From Enchytraeus crypticus (lineage: Eukaryota > Annelida > Clitellata > Enchytraeida > Enchytraeidae), in contig CAJHZI010000495.1 of assembly GCA_905160935.1 (NCBI GenBank), forward strand, positions 1,264,501 through 1,328,500: a stretch of DNA of 64,000 nucleotides. The letters are read 5' to 3'. Shown piece by piece: positions 37,195-51,200 of the stretch. Within the stretch, counting starts at the first letter, position 1. Each line of letters opens with the position of its first letter. The notes under the pieces are model-generated. The model did not search any database. It was not told where the DNA came from and worked only from the letters and a program-made list of their open reading frames with translations. Position numbers and translations under genes: made by a program.

Positions 37195-40100
37195 ATATAT
37201 ATATTATAGTAACATATATATATTATATTATATATTATAGTATATATATATTATATTATATATATTATATTATGATTATGTGATTTATAATCATCCTGTG
37301 ATCACAGACCTGGCCGTCCAGTGGAACAGAGGGGCAGTAGAAGAAGGACGTGAGGTCCACAGGTGTAGAGCTGAGCAGAGACTCTGTGGGGGACAGTCTA
37401 TATAGGTGAACCTAAACAAATACAATCTCCTCAAGTCAGTCTATATAGGTGAACCTAAACCAATACAATCTCCTCAAGTCAGTCTATACAGGTCAACCTA
37501 AACAAATACCATCTCCTCAAGTCAGTCTATACAGGTCAACCTAAACAAATACCATCTCCTCAAGTCAGTCTATACAGGTCAACCTAAACAAGGTATAAAC
37601 GCAGCTACGCCTTACTTTGAACCATGATTTAAAGCTCACAGAATATCAAATTGTGACTAATTCAGAGTTTACGCCTCTGTTAAGGTTTAACCGTGGATAT
37701 CTCACTAGTAGCTATGGCCATTATTGTCAATAAAATCAATAACAGGCGACGAACCTTCAGAGTAGGAAGGAATGCATCAGACGAGTGGATAATTCCGCTC
37801 AAATCCATCTGCTGCAGACTTCTAATCGCTATAAACCTCACACCAGAGTAGTCACTCGTCTCCATCTACAACATTTATTATTTCAAGGCATCACTAGCAC
37901 TGCAACAGCATAATCAGTTAACTGGCTTCACGACAGACACACTGCATTATAGAAAACTGTGTTAACTCAAAACAAGTAACTCATATGAGCAGAACTCAAT
38001 AAGTAGACATATTAACTAGACATATTAAGCAGAACTCAATAAGTAGACATATTAACTCATATAAGTAGACATATTAACTCATATAAGTAGACATATTAAC
38101 TCATATAAGTAGACATATTAACTCATATAAGTAAACATATTAACTCATATAAGTAGACTTTGAATCAGATATGGTGTAAAGTGATCAATAAATTGCAAAT
38201 TTTACTATCGAGTAACAATAACGTTATTCATTTAAATCTACATCAATCTATCCAAATCAATTTAGCCAACTTACGTTTAGGGCACAGGCAGCTTAATACA
38301 GGACTGTGATATTGTATCGGCAGATGTTTTATCAACGATTACGATGCAGTCGTAGAAAAATAATTAACAGCAAAGCACAGAGTTAGTAAATATTTATTCA
38401 GACTCTAGCACAGTACGTGTAAGAGAATTAAATCTTATTACGGATCACTGTATTTATCCTCACAACAACAACAACAACAAAACAACATACCTTGACCTTC
38501 CACTGCTTAGGAATAGATCTCTGGACTTCCTGCCCGTCCTCTGACTTAGGATAGACGTTATATTCACAACCAGGCTGCAGAAACGTCAATATAATAATAA
38601 CAATAAAGGTTTAATGTCTGTTTCCTCATCTAGGGATGATGTCAGGGCGTCCCCGCAACACACATCACTACAGATCAATTCACCCAGACCAATCTGAAAA
38701 AGAAATGTGCTGAGAAGTAAGGTCCTAAACGAAAGCCAGTCCGGTGGTAAAAAATGATCAGGGTAGATTGATTATGCCTACGGTGGGAAAAGGTAAAGTC
38801 TAATAATTACTAATAGAGCAATAATCGATAAATCAATCAATCAATCAATCAATCAATAACCAAGCATTAAATAGTTGACACATTCAGTCATTCGCTCAGG
38901 AAATAGAGGTACACTGTAGTACGTTAATGACAAAGTTTCAGCAACTCACCACCAATTATAATTATCAAGAAAACTTGGGATACTCTAGCTACCGTCTCAA
39001 AAGAAAACTTTAAGCTTTCTGTTCCACATCATATCATCAGTCAGTCCCCTTACTAACTTGGGTATAAAACAATTAATATATAAATTCAAGGTACCAAGCT
39101 AGAAATCGAGATATCAGGAAAAATGAAAAGTGCACAAGTTTAAAACATCAACTCTGGTCTAAAAAATTATTAAGGACTGACACAGTGTACAGCCAGCCCA
39201 TCAATCAACAGCCTCCGTAATACCATACCTAGCACAGCTTCTTGAGTGATAAAAACTTTTTGTAAGTTACCTATCTGCGGTTGTCAGATTGTTTTGAAAT
39301 AAACAAAGATAAATATCTGTCTGAAATAGCACACAATCACATCATGCAATACCCTCGTGAATACCTCCCCCAATACCCTCGCGTATACCTCCCCCAATAC
39401 CCCAGTGAATACCTCCCCCAATACCCTAGTGAATACCTCCCCCAATACTCTCGTGAATACCTCCCCCAATACCCTAGCGAATACCTCCCCCAATACCCTC
39501 GCGTAAACCTCCCCCAATACCCTCGTGAATACCTCCTCCAATACACTAGTGAATACCTCCCCCAATACCCTCGTGAATACCTCGCCAATATCCTCGTGAA
39601 TACCTTCCTCAATACCCTCGCGTATACCTCCCCCAATACCCTCGTGAATACCTCCTCCAATACACTAGTGAATACCTCCCCCAATACCCTCGTGAATACC
39701 TCCCCCAATACCCTAGTGAATACCTCCCCAATACCCTCGCGTATACCTCCCCCAATACCCTCGTGAATACCTCCCCCAATACCCTCGCGTATACCTCCCC
39801 CAATACCCTCACGAATACCTTCCCCAATACCCTCGTGAATACCTCCTCAATACCCTCGTGAATACCTCGCCAATATCCTCGTGAATACCTCCCCCAATAC
39901 CCTCTTGAATACCTCCACCAATACCCTCGTGAATACCTCCCCCAATACCCTCACGAATACCTCCCGCAATACTCTCGCGAATACCTCCCCACACAGCTCC
40001 ATACCTCACGACAGCTACACAACTACGTACAGACCTTGAGGCCTCTGATGCGGAAGCTGCCGTCAGGGTTAGTGTTGCTCTCCTCCTGGAGGTTACTGCA

Positions 40101-41679
40101 CGAGTCCACACCCTGTGCCTCCACGCGTATCCCTGACTCCACCTCCCCGTTCAGTGACTCCACCGTGCCCATACAACTACAATCAATCAATCAACCAGTT
40201 AATTTATCAATCAGTCAGTTAACTGATCAGTCAATCAATTAATCCATCAATCATTCATTCATGCAATCGACGAAATCAATCAATTGATAGCTTAATATAC
40301 TACATTATAACGACATCCATCAACTGTTAGATTAACTTATTACATTATTGAGTGTTGTGTATATGATTTAAGGCTCACTATCAAATTTCTCTAATCTTAC
40401 AAAATTTTACTGGAAAAACTCTCTAAATTACGCCTGTGGAATGCTATAAAATTTGCATAATTTACTAAATAGCTCTGAAGAGAATGATTCAGCAATATTG
40501 TACCCAAAATTTGAAATTTTGCAAAATACAATCTATCTAGACCCGATTATATACCAATCTTCACAATCATATAACAGCTTAGTTTAATACGAGTTTGTCT
40601 GCAGAGAGTTATTTCACGTGGCCACACCTGAACGAGACACGTTTTCCTCTGATGGTAACTCTCTCACTGGCGCCGCTGACCAGTTCTATCATCTCTGCAG
40701 CCGGTTCAAACTGGTATTCCTTCATCATTGCCTTCAGGAAATACTTACCCGGCAACTGTGCAGTACAAGTAAATACATAACAATAAAATACACCACAGCA
40801 GAATGCAATAGTGCAGTACAGTAAAGTGCCATTGTCTTGATTACCTTACTTGGTGGCTGGAGCCAGTGGCAAAGTCGGTTAGATACTCGACAGCGGATCA
40901 GTATGTGCGTGGTTCAAATCCTGGGCTCGCCCGTCACTGACATCGATTTCGAGTGAGGAAACTGACGTTAACCTTAGCTTTTTACCATCTCTTTTACTAG
41001 GACACAACGCACTTCGACTACATTTGCCAGCATATCCTTAGTTAAAGCTGGTACTGCTAAGGTTAACGTCAGTTTCCTCACCTATATCCTTAGTTACATC
41101 TGGAATCAATAGGCTAGACTATGCAGCACATTTGTTACAACAGACACCTAGAGCACATCCGGTGATAAAGAGAAAGGAGATTGACAGCATCATTTTATGC
41201 ATAAAACTGTTGGATCATTCAACTATAAGTCCGCATATTCACTGTTTATAATTAATCAGCCTTCTTTTAGACATGCAGATACAAATTATGCCGATGTTTT
41301 ATACATTATATAATATTTATAAGTATATGTAATATTACACATTATATTTAACAATATATAATATTTATATATAATATTTATAATTTATAAATTTATACAA
41401 TATCGTACATTTACCCAAAAATTCTAGCAGTTTTCTTTAAAATAATTTCTGATAAAATTAAATTTAAATAACTGAAGAATAGAAGAAGATGGTCGAAAAA
41501 AGCTGGCCTCAAAAGAGTAGTAACTAGCACAATACACGTGTACTGGATGCAACCGAACCAGTTGAGAGAAGAGATTGGACTGGTCGGGCTGAGATATGCT
41601 GTTGTTCCTGTAGCTGTTTGATCCGCTCAGAGCTAACAGCACCCCAGCCAACTGAGCGTTTGACTCATCCAGCACCTGA

Positions 41680-41721
<42 letters not shown>

Positions 41722-44700
41722 AATCATCCCCTTAATCCCAGTTTAGCTAGGGTCGGGATACGAATAAACCTTCACCAATTGACTGAGCCAACCTATGCCT
41801 GATTCATTCAACATCCCAATTCATCCTCACATAATCATTATCCTGACATCATACACAACACGGGAAATAGCAAAGTCGAGTTTGACTCCGAAGCATTTGA
41901 ATCAGCCAAGCAACCTACAATTGTACTAAAATTTAAAGTTCTTCCAAAGTGCCGAGAATGTATTTCACTAGATCTTTTATCACTAGAGAAAGAGTTCTGG
42001 AGGGAATGTCTTGCGAGAGGCGTTACGCTGTAAGTTTGCAATCAGAACTAAAATTCTAAAAACGTTGAAAGAATTCACTGACTGACACAAACTTAGACAG
42101 TTATCTGAATGAGTTAATCATAACAATTGTCATATGACACAAACCTCGACAGTTATCTGAATGAGTTAATCAGCAATATTGTCATATATGACACAAACCT
42201 TGACAGCTATCAGAGTTAATCAGATATAAGTCATATGACACACACCTCGACAGTTATCTGACTGAGCTGGAAGGACGTGAAGTGCCCAGGCTTGTTAACA
42301 ACCTCAGTCAAGCTGTAGCCCTCCTTCGTAGCACGAATCTTATAATCTGCCTTACCCTCTAGCGGACCAACTCTATCAAAATAGCAACAAAATGCATGCA
42401 AAATACTCCACCGACAAGAAAAATCTATTACAAAAAGCTAATGTTAACGTCAGTTTCCTCACTCGAAAGCGATGTCAGTGACGGGCGAGCCCAGGATTTG
42501 AACTCCGCACATACTGATCCGCGGTCGAATATCTTACCGACATCGCCACTGACTCTAGCCATAAATGTATGAATAAATGTATGTGTAATACTAACATTAT
42601 ACATTATAATAATAATATTACTAGTATTTCTTTGAGTAGTCACATACAAGCATATACATTACAAATATAAACAACCAGTAGTCATCAGTAGTCAGAAGTG
42701 TGAACCAAGGGAATGTGAGTTTAATTTAAAAAATGAAAATTTTAAAAAGTTAAATATAATCATAATGAAATATAGAGTAAATAGGCCAGTAGTAAGTATT
42801 AGAGTATAAATATACTAAATTAGACTAATATTATAAAATATACAACAAAAATATTAGACTAATGCATATTATATGCGTTTAAGGTTCTCAAACATAGAAT
42901 AATTCAAACAAACATAGATTCAAAATCTCAGTATATGGAGATTTCAGTATCTGACTGTTACAGCAGTTTAATCGTGTAGCAACTAAAAGACAAACCCTGC
43001 GTAAGAAACAGAAAAACTTTATACTATCATTCATAAGCTTAACAAATATCTTAGTATTCCAAGACAATGTCAAGATGTACAATTTATCGTGAAGAAATAT
43101 TCTCTAAATTCCCAGAAAATTGGTAAAACTATAAGGACAAATAAATCCACACAAAAAAATAATAGAAAACATACACAAAATGACAATTCAAGCACACTAT
43201 GTAGCAATAAAAATAAAAAGTCTCTATCTCACAAAAGCAGTATATGAATAAAATAAGGCAATAGAACTGCAATGGCTAAGATTCGCTCATAGAACAGATC
43301 AAGACTAACTTGTAAGTGCCGTTGCTATTGGTCAGTGCTTCAGCCAATGGGACGTCATTATTTCCTACTGAGACTTGAATGGTCACGCCCTCCAAAGCAG
43401 GGTGGATCTGACCCTCAACGAAATACCCCATACGCCCCTCAAACTTTACCCCCTCCCCTGGGCACACCCCTAACAACAGCCACATTATATCAACAATCAA
43501 TCAATAAGAATTTAACGTCCAGTTCCTCGCCATAAGGCAATGTCAGGGACGTCTCTTGCAGACTCTGCACAAACAGGTGCCAAAGCACCGCACGATGACG
43601 ACTGAGTACACAGAGACCACAAGAGAAAGCGAGATTAAAACAGTGCAAGTCCAAAAAACAAGGCAAGTGGGTCACACTTTAGACCTATGGCGGAAAGAGA
43701 TGGGTTTTCAATCGAAATCTAACCAACCTCCAGACTACCAACTCAATCACAGTGGCAACAAAATGCATACAAAATATTCCATTCCAGGTGTAAGGCTCTA
43801 ATTGTAATATATAGTTAGATAGTTGGCTCCAGGATGAACACAAATACTTGTCTAACAAGTCAATCTCATCAGAAAGTTCATCATATCTAAAGTGCTGCCC
43901 CAATTTAAGATAAAAGTTTAGTCACTAAGGTCCTGCTTTCTTTCCCGGATCTCATTACTCATCGTTACTGTTACAATTACAATTACTTAACAGTGCTTGC
44001 TTAGACTATCGTCAAGTTTCAAGGAAAGATGATGATGATGATTGGACTATCTTGTAATTCCTTGAATGATTCACTGTTATTTTATTAATATTTACTCTAA
44101 TTTTACTAATATTTACAGTTATTACACTAATATTTACAGTTATTACACTAATATTTACAGTTATTACACTAATATTTACAGTTATTACACTAATATTTAC
44201 AGTTATTACACTAATATTTACAGTTATTACACTAATATTTACAGTTATTACACTAATATTTACAGTTATTACACTAATATTTACAGTTATTATACTGATA
44301 TTTATTATATTTTCACTGCTACTTTTTAATTTTTATCAGTAAGAGAGTGCAAAAATTATGCCGATCAACTACCAGTAAATACGAACTGATGTCATACGTG
44401 GAACTAAAGTGGAAAAGCTAACATGAAATAACAAGTACGGCAATTCTAACCGAGTGAAACAGTCATTTCAGCAAGCTTAGGATGAAAGAGAAGTAGGCTT
44501 GAAACAGGCCTGAATGTAAGCTTCTCATCAACTCTGAGAAATAATAACAATCAATCAATCAATCCTAATCAATAAATCCTAATCAATCCAAATCAACTAA
44601 TCAATCAATCCTAATCAATTAATCAATCAATCCTAATCAACTAATCAATCAATCCTAATCAATTAATCAATCAATCCAAATCAACTAATCAATCAATCCT

Positions 44701-47700
44701 AATCAATTAATCAATCAATCCTAATCAACTAATCAATCAATCCTAATCAATTAATCAATCAATCCCAATCAACTAATCAATCAATCCTAATCAACTAATC
44801 AATAAATCCTAATCAACTAATCAATCAATCCTAGTCAACTAATCAATCAATCCTAATCAACCAATCAATCAATCCTAATCAACAAATCCTAATCAACTAA
44901 CCAATCAATCAATCCATCAATCAGTCAGTTACTCAAATAATTAATAAATAAATAAATAAATGTCAATGTACAGCTAAAGCCAAGTTTAACGTCAGTTTCC
45001 TGCTCGACAGCAAGTTAGTGATGGGGAGACCACTGGTTTTGAACTCTTCATCTACTGATCTGCTATCTAACAAGCCAACAAGCCACTAGGTAATGATTTT
45101 CACCGAAAATCCTCAGGGCAAATTATGACAAAAATTTCAAAAGGGAAATTAAACCATTAAAAGGGCATATAAATTCTTAAAAATGGCACTGTAATTACAT
45201 AGAACACTGGTATCTTCAACTGTTGCCAATTCTTAAAAAAATTATAACATTTTAATTCAGAAACAACGTCACATATTTTTTAGGGTGCATACAGCCGTTT
45301 CTTGAGTGAATTTTGCGGCTGTGGTAAACCACTGCTAGGGATATCATGTCTACTGGGGAGGGAGGAAATCCTCTGGCTGGAGTCCATTGCCCCGCAGCTA
45401 ACATGCTAAAAGAGGTAAATTCACTGACTAAGAGTCCATGTTATTCCGACAGCTCTAACAACAAGGTAATCCTACCAGTATATCAGTGCAGTTAAACTTA
45501 AAAGTTAAAACATTTGACCTTCAAACAAGAACACTGGCAACAAGGTCACCCCATCAGTGTATTAGTGACATTTAATTCATTCTCTAATCCAATAATCTGA
45601 TGCCTAGTAACTATTAATTTGTTTCAGTTTTAGAATTGATCTCACTATCGCTGGACATCGAGTACAACAGTAGACTGAGGCTGACCTGGCACTGTAAGTG
45701 AACCTGTACTCAAAGGCTGATCTAGCCTCCTTCTTGTCTGTCGATGAGTCAATAGCCTTCACTACCAGCGGTTCGTCAGGCTTTAGAGATGATCTGCAGA
45801 GAAGACGACAAACAATAAAATACAATCATCATCATCATCGTCGTCGTCATAATTATCGTCATCATCATCATAATCATCGTCATCATCCTCCTCCTCATCA
45901 TCATCGTCATCATCATCATCATCCTCATCGTCATCATCATCATCCTCATCATCATCGTCATCATCATCATTATCATCATCATCGTCAACATCTAACCTTG
46001 AATCCCAGTTTAACTAGGATCGGGATTAGGACATTTTGGAGCAATTTCTTGAGCCTAGGCGCTCACCAACCGAATGCCCTTTCTGACATTGGTTTCCTGA
46101 ATCTCACTGCTTTGTCACCTTTTACGACATGTGCAGTCCACAGTTCATCTATCCTTCAGCAACACGGACAAAACATGGGTAAAACTAAAAATATAATAAA
46201 AAATTATGCTGCTAAATTAAGCTAGTAAAAGCTAAAAAGCTAAGGTTAACGTCAGTTTCCCCACTCGAAAGCAATGTCAGTGACGGGCGAGCCTAGGATT
46301 TGAACCCCACACCATCTGATCCGCAGTCGAGTATCTAACCGACTTCGCTTCTGGCTCCAGCCTAGCAATGTAAACAGAGGCGAAAGCTTTGTCTTTGTTT
46401 CCTAATATCTAAAAACTAATAATAATAATAAATTATGATATAATGTACCTGATATGAACAGCGACATCTGGCACTTTGCTGCTCGTAACGATCAGGCCGT
46501 CCACTGTTCTGCCTACAGCCTCAAGATGTACCACCTCAGGTTGACTTCTGACAATCAGTCATTTCCACCAACATTTGTAAAGTTAACATAAAATAAGTTA
46601 AATTAAACTAATAAGAAAAATATTAACAAAACCTTTATAAAATTAACTAGAAACATACAAAGCTAATTAAACACTACAGTAGTTAGTCAGCAAATGATGG
46701 GAGTAAAAACTCAAATTTCAATTTTTTTAAGTTTATTTATTTGATTTTCTATTTTTTTATTCAAAAACCTGAGAGTTCAAATATAGAAACCACATTATCA
46801 TATCTGTGTCAATATATAGATTACATTATACATAACACATTGCATATCAAGTACAATCCAATGGGATGTGGAAAAAAATCCTATAGATAGTAACTGTTAA
46901 AATACAATCTTATGGCAAATACATGAATGTTAAAAGCAAAAGACATGAACGATAAATTACTTGCATGACTTGATTAAGTAAAATACAATGCATGTTAAAA
47001 TAAAAGTGGTACCACAGTGACACACATTTCTGAACAATGGCGTCTTTGACGTCATACTTGAACGAGGATCATAAGAATTTTAAAACATTTTCACGATTAT
47101 GAATATAACAAAAATTAATTATTTTATTCAGTCTGTGCAAAGCAGCCTCGAGGACCGAATTCGGCCACGACAACTCTATAAAGTTTTCATTGTTAATCAT
47201 AATATGAAGAACATCATCATCGCATCGTCATCATTTAATTTAACAATACAATTGCATCGACAAGTTGAAGACTCGATAATAAAACTTACGAATCGAAGCT
47301 GTAGACGTCTCGTTCATAGCTGAGACACGTAACGGGCTGTATGTCGTACACACCCGGCCTCTCTACACAAAACTTGTTCGAACCACTCTTCAACTGCAGC
47401 GTCTTCACTTGATCCGTCTTCCTCGCATTCAATTTCTGCTCGAACAAAACAGTCCTGAGACCTCAACATACGACGATGAAAGAAGCGCAAAATAGAACAG
47501 AAATTATTTCAAGAGATATAAAAAATAGAAATAATCAAAAGTACTACACTAAATAATGGGAGAAAGTATAAACATACAACGCTGATATCATGTGAAGAGG
47601 AGTAGGACACGGTGTATCCTGACTGCTTGAAATCAACACCCGCCACATTTGATGATATCACCTCAAACTCTTTCTCTGTCACATCCCAGCACCAAGCAGA

Positions 47701-48211
47701 CTCTGACATAGACACTACACAACACAGAACATGCATCTTTAAATTTATTTACCTCTATATTTGGTTTTTGTCAATTACATGTTTCTATTTTTTCTAAATA
47801 TATATATATATACTAGGATATATATATACTAGGTATGTTTACGGTTAAACAGGATTGCCTTCTTAGGAAATGACGCCCCTACCCAGTAAATTTTAGTCGA
47901 AGCAAACGGGGCCCACCTCGTCATAAGCATAACCCTCGATGTCGGTATATTCTACCGCGGATCAGTATGTGCGGGGTTCAAATCCTGTGCTCGCCCGTCA
48001 CTGACATCACTTTCAAGTGAGAAAACTGACGTTAAGATTAGCTATTTTTACCAAGAAAGAATGGTCTATCAAAGCATCACTCTGAAAGGTCATGTATATG
48101 TGGACATGAAGAGGAAAGCGGAAGACAGAGAAGAGTACAGGCATTATACGCCATTGACCTGCCATTGACCAGTAGGCAGTGCACTAAGAGAGAGAGAGAA
48201 AGATATATACA

Positions 48212-48299
<88 letters not shown>

Positions 48300-51200
48300 T
48301 AGAAAATAAGATGAAATGCTACAAATTAAGTGGAGCACGGCAAACTAAAATGTGCAAAAATGCATGAACGTTTGACATTTTTGGACATTGAATATCTGAG
48401 CCTCTGTTGAGCCCTCTAGACTATTTTTGAGTTTGTGCGCGAGTACTAGTGGAGTCTTATGGAAAATGTGACTAAGGGTTGAGTCTTCTTCAGTGTACTG
48501 CCAAGTGGCAGGTTCAAGGTACATATTCAAACTCAAAGTCTGCTTTCTCGCTCCATAAGAGCACTCCTTAGATCAACAAGTTAATCCCTTCACAGAGTCT
48601 ATGCCTTAACCATGCCTTATGTAGCCTACAGCTTGGGGAAAATATGGCTTCTGAGGTGGTTTCCCATTACCTACCTCAGTTAGGTGGATTAATTACCATT
48701 TAATCCTGGGGGAAAATATTTCATGGTGAGGTGGGTCCCTTCTTGCCACCCTCAGCTCCTGCTGAGGATGGCAACATAATACGTAAGAGGCGACCAATTA
48801 GTCGCCATTGTTTACCGTTGCCCTATTCTGCAGTGGTCCAACCACACCCGAGCACAACACGGGGAAAGGAATGGTGGAGTAAGAAATTAATATCGGGGAG
48901 TTTGATGCACCAGACCACATATGATATCAGTTGCCCAATAAATTGATGCATCAATACATTCCAATTAAAGTCAAATAACAACTTTGAATTGTACCAATAG
49001 TGCACAGCATTCAACCGGTGAAATTTGATGTACAGTATTAAGTGATCTCTGCAAGTCAAGGAGTTAAATGTTTAGTAGGTACATAGCGCACAAGTCATGG
49101 CATTGAAACATTTATTCTTCGTTGCAGCTTCAATCATCCAGACGAAATGAGAGTACAAACACTGCCTACCTCTGTATTTTCCCGGAGCAACGTCTGAGAA
49201 ACTGAACGATATCTTATTGCCATTCTCATTGAACTATAACAAATAAAGATAAAAAATACTGTTATACACAAGTAAATCTTCAAACTAAGCAAACTAGTCA
49301 TGGAAGTACTTTGAACCAATCAATCAAACAACAAACTAATCATGCAGGTACTGTACATAAATCAATTCAATCAATCAATCAATTAACCGCAATCTAATCA
49401 ATGTACATAAATAGATTTAAATAATCAACAACAAACCCAGGCAGTGTATCTAAACCAAGCCTCCTAATAAATTTAAGACATTAAAAAAAAGACATTAAAG
49501 TTACGGACAGCTAGTCCTTATTACAGAAATCCATCACATTCAACTTGACTTCACAATGGGTTATTTTAAATTTGAACACCCAATAGACTAATTGACATTT
49601 TCAAAGAAATACGGCTCAGAAAACTAGTACTTCACACCTATATCTGCATTAGTGACATATTAGAAATGCCCAGTTGTCAAAACATCACATCTTTAATTTT
49701 CAGCTCCAACAAGGAAAGCTGAATGTTGGGCATATAAAAACTAAGGAATTTATAATACAAGCCAATTTGGTGTCATAAATCAGACAAAAGTAACTACATG
49801 CAAATTTGTGTGGCTCCAATATCTGCTACCACTAAAGCATGCCACCTTCATTCATCGTTCCACTTTTATAATACTGAAAATTAAATTTTCTCACAAAGTG
49901 AAGCTAAATTGTATACCTGCAGAATTTTCTTGTTATTATTTCTTCCAAGATCAAGTAGAGTCAGCTGCAGCACCCCACACGACTCTGAAACAATACAAGA
50001 TATTACCAGTATTCCCATACTGACAACTGCTCATGATTTTCTCAACTAGTTTTATCGTACACAATTTTACTTAAAAAAGAGAACTGACGACGATGACAAT
50101 AATAATTGCTCTTTGGCTGAAGCCAGTGGCAATGTCAGTAAGATATTCGATAAGTATGTTAACATTATCTTTATTCAGCAAAGCAACACAAGTTTTACTA
50201 CACCATCATGATTCTCGTTTCACATACACAAATGACTTATTCATTCGGTCAGCACTAAGGACTAATATTATTATACATTTATAAGCATGTCATTGACAGG
50301 GAGATCACTGGATTTGAACCCTACATCAACTCATCCACAGTGGGACACCCTACAGCATGCTACTGGCTTAGCCAATAATTGTATTTCTAGTTTATAATTT
50401 AATATTGAATAGTTAAGTAACAGCTACTAACCGATGCAGTGTACAGCGCCGCTAACAGTGGCGTAGAACTGAGAGAACCTTACAGAGCTCTGAGGCTCCC
50501 CCTTCACCGTCACCTCCTGCTTGTCTGGTATCAGCTTAACTCCCGCCTTTATCAGAGGTTCAGCCAGTTCAACCTGTGAAATAAACACAAGCCTTTATCA
50601 GTGGTCAAGCCAGTTCAACCTGTGAAATAAACATAAGCCTTTATGAGCGGCTCAACAGTTCAGACTGTGAAAAAAGTAATTCATCAACGTCTGAAAATGA
50701 TATGAGCATCGCTTTTTTTTGCTTTTAGAGCATACTAATATATGTAAAATGCATTAGTAACAAAATGGCTACAGAATAAGCTAAAGAGAAGATCCTGAAA
50801 TACGACAGCTGGCTGCAAGAATCTTAATGTTGATTCAGCGTACACCTACCTACAGGGCAATATATTGATATGTGTCTTATATATTTAATATATAACATCA
50901 TCTTAGAATCTTTTATTACCTACCGAACACACAAGACGACCGCAGACCAAAAATAGGAGTAAAATAACGAGAGAATAATAGAAAACACAGAAAAACTACA
51001 GATTGTTTGTAGTTTATCAGCATCACTACCTCAACAACTTTCACGTACCTTGAAGCTGTAGCGTCCTGGATGGCAAAAGACGCAGAAGTTTCCGTCAGGT
51101 TTGGTCGAGACAGTCTCGTACTGGTCGCCGCTGGATTTCGCAACCAAGATCTTGTGAGTCATGGCATCGGGCAAGCCATCGTTGGGCTTGCGCTCAATCT

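Noticed and set aside
39281..39766. 161-codon ORF with YLPQYPSE repeats as a secreted repeat protein
   Set aside because: It is one frame of a 24-bp minisatellite inside a NOMO intron; the opposite strand is equally open.
40853..40985. Functional tRNA gene
   Set aside because: A-box and B-box-like motifs exist, but no cloverleaf with anticodon and acceptor stem can be drawn, and many copies with a shared 3' domain mark it as a SINE.
44066..44329. 87-codon NIYSYYT-repeat ORF
   Set aside because: Translation of a 21-bp tandem repeat in a NOMO intron.
44551..44915. CRISPR-like array of short repeats
   Set aside because: Units are (CAAT)n variants with no unique spacers, in a eukaryotic intron; a simple higher-order repeat.
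45698..46225. His-rich 175-codon ORF (metal-binding protein)
   Set aside because: It starts antisense to NOMO exon 45793-45686, then reads through (ATC)n and a family B repeat.
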